DNA from: UMGS1590 sp963558655
GTDB taxonomy: Bacteria; Bacillota; Peptococcia; Peptococcales; Peptococcaceae
Direction of reading: 5' to 3'
DNA length: 38,812 nucleotides
NCBI GenBank assembly: GCA_963558655.1
Contig: CAUWHJ010000023.1
Coordinates: forward strand, 1-38,812
The position numbers and the translations under genes were made by a program. This document shows, one piece after another, positions 30,396 through 38,805 of the stretch (positions are counted from its first letter, which is position 1; the number at the start of each line of letters is the position of its first letter). The notes under the pieces are model-generated. The model saw nothing but the letters and a program-made list of their open reading frames with translations, made no database searches and was not told the DNA's origin.

Positions 30396-31898
30396 GCGAA
30401 GTATGAAAACCCGAACTACACCGCCTACATTCTCGACGATGCCGGTACGAAATACGACTTAACACAGGTGCTGATTTCGATTGATTTATCGGATCAAGAC
30501 ACCCAGATGGCTCAAAAGGCTGTGGTTACGATTCACAACGTAATGATCGGGGATGTGTGGTCAACAAGCGTGATTCAGGTGCGGCAACGCATCTTTATTT
30601 TTGCCGATGATGGTGAAAAGCACGATGAAGTCTTTCGCGGTTTTATTTGGCGTAAAGATTACGTGTCAAGCAATACGGAACGTGATTTTTCGTTTACCTG
30701 CTATGATAACATGATTTATTTTCAGGAATCGGAGGACTACGACTACTTTTCTGCCGGAAAAAGCACAGAAGACGTTTTGGGCGCTTTGTGTGAGCGCTGG
30801 GGCATTGAGCTGGAATACAACTATGAGTCGATCACCCATGAAAAACTTATGTTGAAGGGAACGCTGTCGAACATCTTCCAAGACAGCATATTATCGCAAG
30901 TGCAGGATCGCACCGGAGTACGGTATGTGATGCGTAGTGAGAAAGACAAGCTGCGCATATTGGCTGTTGGCATCAATGAAGAGATCTACCAGCTGCACGC
31001 CTATCAGAATGTCGTTCAGACAAAGAGCGTGCAGACGATGGAGGGCGTTGTTACAAAGGTCGTCTTTCAAGGCAAAGAAGGGACGGATTCACGACCAGCG
31101 GTTGAAGCGGAGGTATCCGAGAACACGGATAAATTCGGCACATTGCAGAAGGTTGTCAATAGAAATGAATCGGCCAGCCTTGAAGAGGCGAAAAAAGAAG
31201 CACAGGCCATGTTGGACATGTTCAAAAATCCTTTTTGGGAGTATGAGGTAGACGCGCCGGATATTCCGTGGATCAGGAAGGGAGATAAGGTGTATGTCAA
31301 TGCTGGCGATATCTATCAGCTGTATTTGATCGTCAAGACGGTACAGCGCACGATTGACGTGAAGAATGGTGCTTCTATGCATTTGACGCTGGACGATGGT
31401 TTGCCAAAGACGTTTACACCGACGACGTTCAGTAGCTCTTCAAGTGGATCGTCAAGTGAAGATGAACAAGATGCTGCAACCAGCGGTAACACCGGAACGA
31501 TTAACGATGGCACTGTCTCTGCAAGTCAGCAGGCAGTCATCAATTCAGCATACAGCACACCGTCTGCCGGATACAATCTCTGTGCTACATGGGTGACATG
31601 GGTATTCAATAATGTGGGTATCCATTTCGGCGGTAATGGCTGTGATATGACGGCCAACTATTGTTACAGCACGAATAAGAATGAATTGAAGCCTGGCATG
31701 ATCATTGGTTGTGTGCATTCGCCATGGTCATATCAGTATGGGCACATTGCTGTATACGTCGGCAACAATACGGTATTGAGCTGTGAGCTTGGTGTGATTG
31801 CGACCTATACGGTCGATGGATTTATAGCCACTTACGGACCGTCTAACGGTGGTTCAACAGTTATGTGGGGCTGGGGTGGCGGTGTGCCACTGGCATAA
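30393..31898 (+). CDS. tail hub protein fused to cysteine peptidoglycan hydrolase, XkdQ-like
   Basis: A 501-residue protein. Residues about 1-335 are the XkdQ/gpD-like baseplate hub (SIDLSDQDTQMAQKAVVTIHN, then KSTEDVLGALCERWGIELEY, and DIPWIRKGDKVYV). A Ser-rich linker (about 345-375) joins a C-terminal hydrolase domain (about 379-501) with a likely catalytic Cys in NLCATWVTWVF (C397) and His in QYGHIAVYVGN (H451), as in CHAP/NlpC-P60 enzymes. It would open the cell wall at the tail tip during infection. Confidence 0.85.
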   Translation: MAKYENPNYTAYILDDAGTKYDLTQVLISIDLSDQDTQMAQKAVVTIHNVMIGDVWSTSVIQVRQRIFIFADDGEKHDEVFRGFIWRKDYVSSNTERDFSFTCYDNMIYFQESEDYDYFSAGKSTEDVLGALCERWGIELEYNYESITHEKLMLKGTLSNIFQDSILSQVQDRTGVRYVMRSEKDKLRILAVGINEEIYQLHAYQNVVQTKSVQTMEGVVTKVVFQGKEGTDSRPAVEAEVSENTDKFGTLQKVVNRNESASLEEAKKEAQAMLDMFKNPFWEYEVDAPDIPWIRKGDKVYVNAGDIYQLYLIVKTVQRTIDVKNGASMHLTLDDGLPKTFTPTTFSSSSSGSSSEDEQDAATSGNTGTINDGTVSASQQAVINSAYSTPSAGYNLCATWVTWVFNNVGIHFGGNGCDMTANYCYSTNKNELKPGMIIGCVHSPWSYQYGHIAVYVGNNTVLSCELGVIATYTVDGFIATYGPSNGGSTVMWGWGGGVPLA

Positions 31899-31913
31899 GG
31901 AGGCGAGAAGATG
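31892..31913 (+). repeat. 22-bp direct repeat, downstream copy
   Basis: Second copy of the repeat at 30374-30395. It includes the stop of the hub gene, the identical ribosome site and the ATG of the next gene. Confidence 0.75.
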
Positions 31914-32261
31914 CCTAAAAACATGGAACGTCTTGGAAGGGTGCTTGCCGGCCGGTCAACACAGACGGCAAAAGACGCTATTCCAACAACGTTGGAATTG
32001 GGCGAAGTTGACGGCAACCTTGCTTTGACGACAGAGACAATCAAAACGCCAATTCCGAAAGGGGATTATCTGGTAACACTGACGCTTACCGGCGATTTCT
32101 TGACGGAGGATCAGACGCCGACATGCTCGGAAGGTGGCACTTGCACGCACAACCATCGCTTACCAAAGAATGAGTTTCGCGGCTTGCAGTCAGGGGACCG
32201 TGTGCTGGTTGCCTGGTGTGGCAATGAGCCTGTTGTGATATCTATAGTTGTTTCTAGTTAG
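31911..32261 (+). CDS. baseplate protein, XkdR-like (DUF2577)
   Basis: A 116-residue, beta-rich protein in the xkdR position, with the DUF2577 features AIPTTLELGEVDGNLALTTETI, then IPKGDYLVTLTLTG and the end LQSGDRVLVAWCGNEPVVISIVV. A short Cys/His insertion (CSEGGTCTHNHRL) in the middle might bind metal. The family belongs to the baseplate hub/spike area. The ribosome site is the shared repeat AAGGAGGCGAGAAG. Confidence 0.8.
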   Translation: MPKNMERLGRVLAGRSTQTAKDAIPTTLELGEVDGNLALTTETIKTPIPKGDYLVTLTLTGDFLTEDQTPTCSEGGTCTHNHRLPKNEFRGLQSGDRVLVAWCGNEPVVISIVVSS

Positions 32262-32273
32262 GAGGGGTAAAAG

Positions 32274-32750
32274 ATGCCAAATTTATTTCCTACAGGTTAT
32301 CAAGATGAGGTAATCACGGTGGGGGAAACGGTGAGAGACCTTCCTATTGGATACCGCCCGGGTATCCTGTTCGATTACGAGGTGACAGGAGATTTTTCCA
32401 GAGACGGAAGAAATCGTGTTATTGAAGCGAATGGGATTGAAAGCTGGAAGTCGTGGGTGGTTAATTGCCTATCAACTGAGCGTTATAAGCATTTGGCTTA
32501 CTCTACGGATTTTGGCATTGAGTATGACAAGATTTTTGGCGCATCGACAAAGGCTGAGGCAGAAAGCATTCTGGTTCGCCAAGTGACGGAGGCTATTTTG
32601 GCTGACCCGTATGGGCGTACAGAATATCTTGAGTTTACCAATATTGATTGGAGCGTGCCGGATGCGGTAATTGCGTCGTTCATCCTTCATGGCATAGAGG
32701 ATGTCACTCTGGATATGACGGTATATTTGACAAGGGGGGAAAATCGTTAA
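32274..32750 (+). CDS. baseplate wedge protein, XkdS-like (DUF2634, gp25 relative)
   Basis: A 158-residue protein with the XkdS/DUF2634 features: WKSWVVNCLSTERYKHLAYSTDFGIE, then ILVRQVTEAILADPYGR and a C-terminal strand run. It is a short relative of T4 gp25, which links baseplate to sheath. AGGAGGGGTAAAAG precedes the ATG. It ends exactly at the start of the baseplate J gene. Confidence 0.85.
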   Translation: MPNLFPTGYQDEVITVGETVRDLPIGYRPGILFDYEVTGDFSRDGRNRVIEANGIESWKSWVVNCLSTERYKHLAYSTDFGIEYDKIFGASTKAEAESILVRQVTEAILADPYGRTEYLEFTNIDWSVPDAVIASFILHGIEDVTLDMTVYLTRGENR

Positions 32751-33905
32751 ATGGAATATTCAACCCCGTACTTTTTGCGCAATAAGAGCGTAAATGAAAT
32801 TCACGAGCAGATGAAGGTAGAGCTTCCGCCAGATATTGACGTATCAGAAGGCAGTCATGAATGGAACATGACGCGACCGACGGCGCTCATTGTGGCTGAG
32901 GTTTGCCAGTTCATTCTGCCGGAAGTCATCAAGCTTATTTTCCCGTCGTGGTCGTATGGCGATTATGCGGATATGCATGGTCAAACGCGTGGCATTTATC
33001 GACGCGCGGCAACAGCGGCCACTGGGTATATTGAAGTAAGTGGGGAACCTGAAACGGTAATTCCACAAGGTAGTATATTTTCGACAGCATCCATCAATAA
33101 CGTGCCCTCAGTGGATTATCTCACGCTGGAAGAAGCAGAGATATCACCGGAGGGCACTTGTCGTATAGAGGTGGAATGCACCAAAGATGGTACTGTTGGG
33201 AATACGCCTGCAAATACAGTGGTTTTTGTTGCAAGTAAGATCAATGGCGTTTCAGCGGTGAATAATCCAGAAGAGATCACTGGCGGTACCGAAAAGGAAA
33301 CGGACGCTTCGTTGATTGAGCGCATTGAGGAATATGATGCGACGCAGGGTGAAAGTTTCATCGGCAACCTAAACGATTACAAGCGATGGGCACTGTCTGT
33401 TGATGGTGTTGGTGATGCTATTCCGATTGGCGCGCAAGATGATAGTGGTATTGTCACAATCATTCTGACGGATAGCAACGGTGATCCAGCCAATGAGACG
33501 CTAAGAGAAGCAGTTTACAATTACATTATGCGTCCAGATGCGCCTATTGAGCGTTTGGCACCTGTGAATGCACTTCTGAATGTCATTGCACCTGACACGG
33601 TTTCTATTGCCGTTAAAGCGATTGTAGAGCTTATAGAAGGGCATAATCTTGATGTCGTGACGGATACCATCTATCAAAACATCAAAGCCTATCTGAAAAC
33701 GGCACTTGATGATCGCGAAGTGAAGTATACGCGTATTGCAAGAGAGGTCAGCCAATCGGTTGGTGTGAATGATTTCAAGGAATTACAGATTGGTGTAATT
33801 AGGGATGGTGCAATCACCTATGGTGTTGAAAACATTGATATTGCGATAGATGAGCTACCTGTTCTCGACGAAGGTAATTTAATTCTTACAAGTGGCGAAG
33901 TGTAA
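32751..33905 (+). CDS. baseplate J-like protein, XkdT-like
   Basis: A 384-residue wedge protein with the gpJ signature: a start with PDIDVSEGSHEWNMTRPTALIVAE, the center RRAATAATGYIEVSGEPETVIPQGSIF, then TGGTEKETDASLIERIEEYDATQGES and a C-terminal LREAVYNYIMRPDAPIERLAPV section. It forms the baseplate arms that change shape on contact with the host. AAGGGGGGAAAAT precedes the ATG. Confidence 0.95.
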   Translation: MEYSTPYFLRNKSVNEIHEQMKVELPPDIDVSEGSHEWNMTRPTALIVAEVCQFILPEVIKLIFPSWSYGDYADMHGQTRGIYRRAATAATGYIEVSGEPETVIPQGSIFSTASINNVPSVDYLTLEEAEISPEGTCRIEVECTKDGTVGNTPANTVVFVASKINGVSAVNNPEEITGGTEKETDASLIERIEEYDATQGESFIGNLNDYKRWALSVDGVGDAIPIGAQDDSGIVTIILTDSNGDPANETLREAVYNYIMRPDAPIERLAPVNALLNVIAPDTVSIAVKAIVELIEGHNLDVVTDTIYQNIKAYLKTALDDREVKYTRIAREVSQSVGVNDFKELQIGVIRDGAITYGVENIDIAIDELPVLDEGNLILTSGEV

Positions 33906-33918
33906 GGGAGGATTCAAG

Positions 33919-34587
33919 ATGAGAAACCCGACAGAACTTATGCTTACCATTTTGAAAAGAAAAACGGCGCAGCGAATCATTGATTTTGTATCACCGATAT
34001 ATGGTGACAGTTACGTTGGGCTGTGGATTTACGAAGTTATCGGCGCGGTACTGGATGAGGTTGTGACGATTGCTGAAGCCTTGAAAGCGGAGGGCAATCC
34101 AGGGACATCGGTGCTGTTGCTGGATTACTGGGAAGATTATTACCAACTCCCCAGAGATCCAACGCTGACGACGGAGCAACGGCAGCTTCGCATTATAGCG
34201 AAGATACGAACACGCGGACCGATTAACCCGAAGAGATTGGAGAGCATCATTTCAGGGGTTATCGGCGGTATTGATGTAACAATCACGGAGAATGTAGCGA
34301 AGAATACGTTCCTTGTCACGATCCATGACGTCATTGATTCAATCAATCCGGTTGTTGCTGTTCTAGAACGGCTAAAACCAGCCCACTTGATTTATTGGAT
34401 CAAGATTCAAACTGAGACGGTTTCGGAAGCAGACATTAAAACGGCTGTGGCTGTGGTGAACGCTGAAAATGAACGCTATACAGTCGAAGTAGAACAATAC
34501 ATGGACAAAATTCTGGCCGAAGCAGCCTTAAAAACTGCTATCGCAATAATGCAAGCAGATATGTACACAGTGGAGGTGGAACAATGA
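33919..34587 (+). CDS. baseplate protein, XkdU-like (DUF2313)
   Basis: The start is ATG 33919, after AAGGGAGGATTCAAG. A GTG at 33892 would overlap the gpJ gene. The 222-residue protein has the XkdU layout: LILDFVSPIY-like N-terminus, then RQLRIIAKIRTRGPINPKRLESIISGVIGG and an LKPAHLIYWIKI segment. An added 45-residue repeat-like tail has ERYTVEVEQYM and later MYTVEVEQ, a nearly repeated YTVEVEQ. The family connects baseplate J and tail fibre. Its TGA overlaps the fibre's ATG. Confidence 0.85.
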   Translation: MRNPTELMLTILKRKTAQRIIDFVSPIYGDSYVGLWIYEVIGAVLDEVVTIAEALKAEGNPGTSVLLLDYWEDYYQLPRDPTLTTEQRQLRIIAKIRTRGPINPKRLESIISGVIGGIDVTITENVAKNTFLVTIHDVIDSINPVVAVLERLKPAHLIYWIKIQTETVSEADIKTAVAVVNAENERYTVEVEQYMDKILAEAALKTAIAIMQADMYTVEVEQ

Positions 34588-36470
34588 ACATCTGGGAAAA
34601 AGGTGTCATTACATTCAAAGGTTTAGCGCTTCAGGCAAAACTGATCGCAGGGAACACGCTGGAGATCACGAAGGTGGAAATCGGTTCCGGTTATGTGGAC
34701 CCGGAAACATTGAGAGACCAAACAGCGGTTACAGACACAAAGAAAACATTAACAGAGGTGGCAAGTATTACTTATCCGGAAGAGGGTAAATGCGCCATCA
34801 AAATCAAGATCACAAACGAAGATGTGGAGACAGAATACACTGCAAAGCAGGTTGGCTTTTACGCAAACGATCCAGACGATGGAGAAATCCTTTACTTCAT
34901 CGCTCAGGCATCGAAAGGAACAGGGACCACAGTGCCTCCGTATTCGGAAATGTACGGTTACACCGCTGAATGGACTTTCTACTTCCAGTATGGGCAGGCC
35001 GACAATGTGACCGTCGTCGTTGACCCATCGAACAGCATCTCCTACGATGATATGGTGGGCTACATCGAAAATAATGTCGTCATGAACAAGGATAAAGGGA
35101 AGCCAAACGGTGTACCTTCTTTGGACGAGACAGGGAAAGTACCAGCGACACAACTGCCACCGATGGACTACGTGCCAAACTCGGAAAAAGGTGTGGCCGA
35201 CGGCGTGGCTACGCTCGCGAGTGACGCGAAAGTGCCGTTGACACAGCTTGCGGGCAATGTGGTGTTGTATAAGGAAAGGCCTTTGCAGATTCTGGATTTG
35301 ACCGAAATCTTTTCAATGGTTTATGCAGACAACATGTTTGTTTTGGCGCATGCAGGGGGGCTTGCGGTGGCGAAAAATGGTTTTAATTTTGAAAAAGCCG
35401 CCATTGAAGGTATAGCTAGCGTTTATTCGGTTACGTATGGTAATGGGCGTTTTGTGTGCGTGGATACGGATAGTAACGCGTATTACAGTACGGATGGCAT
35501 TACATGGGAAAAAGGGTCGTTTGCGAGTACGATTAGTAACATATGGCGTGTGTGCTATGGCAGCGGACGTTTTGTGGCTGTTAGTGAGAATGATGAAGAT
35601 AACATTTGCTACAGCGATGATGGCATGACGTGGAAATTGGCAGTACCTCCTGAGGAAAAGCCGGAAGCTGGTTATGCTTTGACTGCGCTTTGTTATGGTA
35701 ATGGAAAATTTGTTGCAGTAGATGGAAAAAATGGAATGGCGCTTTACAGTGCAGATGGCGCTACATGGGAGTCGGTTGTCGTAGCTGAAGGAATTGAGAG
35801 ACTGTATGGCGTGGCGTACGGAAGCGATGTATTTGTTGCGGTGACGCAGAGTAAGAGTGGAAAAGCGTATTACAGCGCAGATGGCACTAGCTGGACAGAA
35901 ACAGCTATCCCGGCACATGCATATTTTAGTGTAACGTATTGCAAAGATCTGTTTATCGCGACAGACGCAGATGCAGGCTATATCGTTACAAGCAAGGATG
36001 GCGTCAGTTGGCAAGAGGTCTCTAGTGGTATTGATAGTCTGTTTTCTGCAGGTTATGGAAATGACCTTTATCTCGTCGCGGGGGGTGATGGCAGGTATGC
36101 GTATAGCACCGACGGTATCACGTGGACGAGCACAGAGGGGTATCTTGAAACGGTAGATGGGCGCGAAATAAAAGGGCTGAATGAAGCGATAAATAATTCT
36201 GTGTCCTCTGAGAAAGACGGCAAGAAGCTCACAGAGTGGTGGGTCTACCTAAAGGAAAACTATGACTACACCTGTGATATGCCAGCCGACACATCAACCA
36301 AGCCTTACAGCTATACGGAAACCGTGAAGGATGGCGAGACGGTCAAAGGAAAGCTCGTCACAACGATGAACGCAGATGACACATACACTGAGGTGTACAC
36401 CATCGGCGAGACAACGCGGACACGGACATGGAGCAAAACGAACAACCAGTGGAAGGGAGTGTGGAGTTGA
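34584..36470 (+). CDS. tail fibre with N-terminal collar domain and seven-repeat beta-propeller
   Basis: A 628-residue fibre. The N-terminus (about 1-150) is a P2 gpH-type fibre anchor (KGVITFKGLALQAKLIAGNTLEIT...). A linker with LDETGKVPATQLPPMDYVPN follows. Seven repeats of about 40 residues (about 235-530) share YGNGRFVAVD...YYSTDGITWE and suggest a seven-bladed beta-propeller for receptor binding. A C-terminal beta domain (about 550-628) remains. Two G6 runs (35355-35360, 36080-36085) lie in the propeller and are in frame. The stop overlaps the next gene. Confidence 0.85.
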   Translation: MNIWEKGVITFKGLALQAKLIAGNTLEITKVEIGSGYVDPETLRDQTAVTDTKKTLTEVASITYPEEGKCAIKIKITNEDVETEYTAKQVGFYANDPDDGEILYFIAQASKGTGTTVPPYSEMYGYTAEWTFYFQYGQADNVTVVVDPSNSISYDDMVGYIENNVVMNKDKGKPNGVPSLDETGKVPATQLPPMDYVPNSEKGVADGVATLASDAKVPLTQLAGNVVLYKERPLQILDLTEIFSMVYADNMFVLAHAGGLAVAKNGFNFEKAAIEGIASVYSVTYGNGRFVCVDTDSNAYYSTDGITWEKGSFASTISNIWRVCYGSGRFVAVSENDEDNICYSDDGMTWKLAVPPEEKPEAGYALTALCYGNGKFVAVDGKNGMALYSADGATWESVVVAEGIERLYGVAYGSDVFVAVTQSKSGKAYYSADGTSWTETAIPAHAYFSVTYCKDLFIATDADAGYIVTSKDGVSWQEVSSGIDSLFSAGYGNDLYLVAGGDGRYAYSTDGITWTSTEGYLETVDGREIKGLNEAINNSVSSEKDGKKLTEWWVYLKENYDYTCDMPADTSTKPYSYTETVKDGETVKGKLVTTMNADDTYTEVYTIGETTRTRTWSKTNNQWKGVWS

Positions 36471-37291
36471 TGGCGGATGTTATCGAAATAGATGGCGTTA
36501 ACAAGGTAAAAAAAGATACCGAGCAGATTCTTGAGGATGTGGCAGAGGTAAAGGTGAGCGCGGATAAAGCAGCGAAAAATGAACCTTTCAATTTTATAAA
36601 TAGCGATATCACAACTATCGGCGAACATTTTTCAGACGACCAACATATATGGTATACGGTTGATTTGGAAAACTGTGAAAGCATTGGCACAGCCGCATTT
36701 GAAGGTATGAAATCGATAACTTTAATAAAACTGCCTAAAGCTTTAACCATATCTAATAGTGCTTTTTCAAATTGTACATCATTAAAGGATGTTTATTTGC
36801 CTGTATTAACAGACATTGGGGTGAACGGCTTTTCAGGTTGTAAATCGTTGACGGAGCTCAACCTTCCATTAGCAACTAACTTTGGTTCATCCGCTTTTTC
36901 TGAATGTAGAGCGTTAAAAAAAGTTAATTTTCCATCGGCAAAATCGTTATCTGCAAGTCTTCTTCATAATTGTGAATCGTTGACGGATGTCAACATTCCG
37001 TTGGCAACAGATTTAGGTCAAAGTTGTTTTTATGGCTGTTCGTCGTTAAAGAGTGTCGATTTGCCGTCAGCAACAAAGTTAGGTGCTTATTGCTTTGGTC
37101 TTTGCACATCATTAAAAACGCTAATTATTCGTTCTGAAAGCGTATGTGTGGCAGATACACAAATTTTTAAAGATGTGGTTACGCCAACCATCTATGTTCC
37201 GGATAATCTTGTTTCGGAATATAAATCGGCAACAAATTGGTCAACGTATAAAAATAACATCAAGCCTTTGTCGTCGTATGAGGAGGTGTGA
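36470..37291 (+). CDS. leucine-rich-repeat (BspA-like) tail-fibre-associated protein
   Basis: The start ATG 36470 overlaps the fibre's stop, preceded by GGAAGGGAG. A coiled N-terminal segment (about 5-45, VNKVKKDTEQILEDVAEVKVSADKAAK) may attach it to the tail. Residues about 70-250 hold some six repeats of about 23 residues of the LRR_5/BspA type (SAFSNCTSLKDVYLPVLTDIG). A final domain ends in YKSATNWSTYKNNIKPL, also typical of that family. LRR_5 proteins bind host or environmental glycoproteins, so a receptor-binding role is likely. Confidence 0.8.
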   Translation: MADVIEIDGVNKVKKDTEQILEDVAEVKVSADKAAKNEPFNFINSDITTIGEHFSDDQHIWYTVDLENCESIGTAAFEGMKSITLIKLPKALTISNSAFSNCTSLKDVYLPVLTDIGVNGFSGCKSLTELNLPLATNFGSSAFSECRALKKVNFPSAKSLSASLLHNCESLTDVNIPLATDLGQSCFYGCSSLKSVDLPSATKLGAYCFGLCTSLKTLIIRSESVCVADTQIFKDVVTPTIYVPDNLVSEYKSATNWSTYKNNIKPLSSYEEV

Positions 37292-37294
37292 CCT

Positions 37295-37720
37295 GTGATT
37301 ATCAAAGAGCCAATAGAGAACAACCTTATACGCATTTACAGCGACAAGGGTGTGTATATTCATGGCGGGTTTCCAGAAGCGGACTACGCCGAAGTCATCG
37401 ACCCAGCAGACAAGGAACGGGAATATACTGAAACGAATATCCCTATCGTACAACCAGAATCAGAGCCAGAACCAACGATAACCCTTGAAGTGTTGAAAGC
37501 GCAGATAGATGCCATGAGCAGAGTGCAGCGTGGTCGAACTGAGGTTACTGGGAAAACGATTAGTATTGCTATTGATTTGGTGAATCCGATGGTAGCAGCA
37601 GTGACTTTGGATGTGCAGGGGACGAGTGTAGCGTATGCGTATACGCTAACAGAAGATGCGCTCACAGTGTCGTTTGTAGAGTCGGTGCAGGCATGGATCA
37701 ATTGGGAGGTACGAGGATAA
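37295..37720 (+). CDS. tail-tip-associated protein, 141 aa
   Basis: A GTG start at 37295, 8 bases after AGGAGG (37281-37286). The 141-residue protein has a beta-rich N-terminal part (IIKEPIENNLIRIYSDKGVYIHGGFPEADYAE), a Pro/Glu linker and a second beta domain (VTGKTISIAIDLVNPMVAAVTL...). It is probably a small fibre, chaperone or tip protein. The stop overlaps the next gene's ATG (TAATG). No family is recognised. Confidence 0.6.
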   Translation: MIIKEPIENNLIRIYSDKGVYIHGGFPEADYAEVIDPADKEREYTETNIPIVQPESEPEPTITLEVLKAQIDAMSRVQRGRTEVTGKTISIAIDLVNPMVAAVTLDVQGTSVAYAYTLTEDALTVSFVESVQAWINWEVRG

Positions 37721-38066
37721 TGGATGTACAAGTAATGGACAAGCTCGAGAATATACTCTCTGCGATTGAATATAACGGGGGGGCATAAATGAGCTTAAGG
37801 GTAAAGGCGCTGTAAAAAGTGTTCAACGCGGAGAATTGCACATTCAGGTCGATACCTATACAAGCATTTCAAATATCCCGTTGTCAGAGATAGACCCTGC
37901 GCGAGCAGAGGTTATTTTATCTGCTACAGCTGATGGTTCTGTTAGTCATACGCCGGAAGTGTCTGTTTCAGGGTTGACCAATACAAATTTAGCTATTAGA
38001 ACCAGAAGCGGTTATGGAACAAAAATTTGGATTTATGTCGGCTGGCAGGTAGTTGAATTTTACTAA
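37720..38066 (+). pseudogene. tail-tip protein out of frame at a G7 tract (paralog 1; possible phase-variable gene)
   Basis: ATG 37720 overlaps the previous stop and reads MDVQVMDKLENILSAIEYNGG before stopping at 37786-37788. Immediately before the stop is G7 (37777-37783). Reading G5 or G8 instead joins this start to an open frame to 38066, INELKGKGAVKSVQRGELHIQ and on, giving a 114-residue protein (G5). The IKSVQRG segment and the aromatic end (WQVVEFY) match the next gene closely. It could be switched off by slippage, or an error. Confidence is high for the frame break, less for its meaning. Confidence 0.8.
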
Positions 38067-38080
38067 GAGGAGGAACAGGC

Positions 38081-38438
38081 ATGAGCGTTATGGAAATGAA
38101 CGAGATTTTGAAAGAAATCAGATATAACGGGGGGTATTTTAGAAACAAAGAACGCCGTGACAGCGTTACAGGGTGATGTCACAACGCTGCTTAGTAAAAG
38201 TGTGATTAAGAGTGTGCAGCGGGGGTCTCTAGTCCATATTGAAGCTGGCCATGATATTCCATACAAGATACCAATATCAGATGTAGATTTGAATAAGGCA
38301 CTGTTGGTTGCGAATTTATTAGGTGATAATGCTTATTATGTGAACATGACTTTAGCAAAAGATTCAATATTACTGCAATCTGACTGGGTCAACGATAATT
38401 ATGTAACGATACACTGGCAAGTAATAGAATTTTATTGA
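38081..38438 (+). pseudogene. tail-tip protein out of frame at a G6 tract (paralog 2; possible phase-variable gene)
   Basis: ATG 38081 (AAGAGGAGG upstream) reads MSVMEMNEILKEIRYNGG, then leaves the frame at G6 (38129-38134) and stops at 38174-38176. With G5 or G8 it would continue as ILETKNAVTALQGDV...SVIKSVQRGSLVH to the stop at 38438, about 118 residues (G5). The YNGG-plus-G-tract, the SVIKSVQRG segment and the WQVIEFY end match the previous gene, so the two are tandem paralogs broken at the same place with different G counts. Confidence 0.8.
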
Positions 38439-38454
38439 TAGGAGGTTATGCCTA

Positions 38455-38805
38455 ATGAGCGAAGAAAAGAAAATATGGTATTACGCACAAATCAATCCAG
38501 ACACCAAAATCTGTTGCGGCGTATCGCAGTTGTGTGGTGAGGTTATCAAGCCAAATATGGTTGAGCTTGAGAGTTATGATGCGTCATTAACCGGCAAAAT
38601 GTGGACTGGCACATGGAACGAAGAAACGCAGTCGTGGGATGGCGGCGAGTGGATTGAGAACCCTAATCCACCAGAGCCACCGGAACCATCGCACGAACCA
38701 ACCACGCAGGACATCATGGACGAACTCAAGGCGATGCAGGGAGATCAGGTGCCGGCTGCAACGTTGGATAGCGCATATAAGGAAGGAGTTAATAGCTATG
38801 TTTAA
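38455..38805 (+). CDS. small tail-module protein, 116 aa
   Basis: A 116-residue acidic protein with AGGAGGTTATGCC upstream. It begins KKIWYYAQINPDTKICCGVSQL and has a Trp/Glu-rich center (MWTGTWNEETQSWDGGEWIENPNPPEPPEPSHEP, described here as a Pro-Glu linker at about 68-85) and a helical end. Proteins of this type, with an IWYYAQI start and a Pro linker, often follow tail fibres in Bacillota phages and precede lysis genes. The function is unknown. Only seven bases remain after its stop. Confidence 0.65.
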   Translation: MSEEKKIWYYAQINPDTKICCGVSQLCGEVIKPNMVELESYDASLTGKMWTGTWNEETQSWDGGEWIENPNPPEPPEPSHEPTTQDIMDELKAMQGDQVPAATLDSAYKEGVNSYV

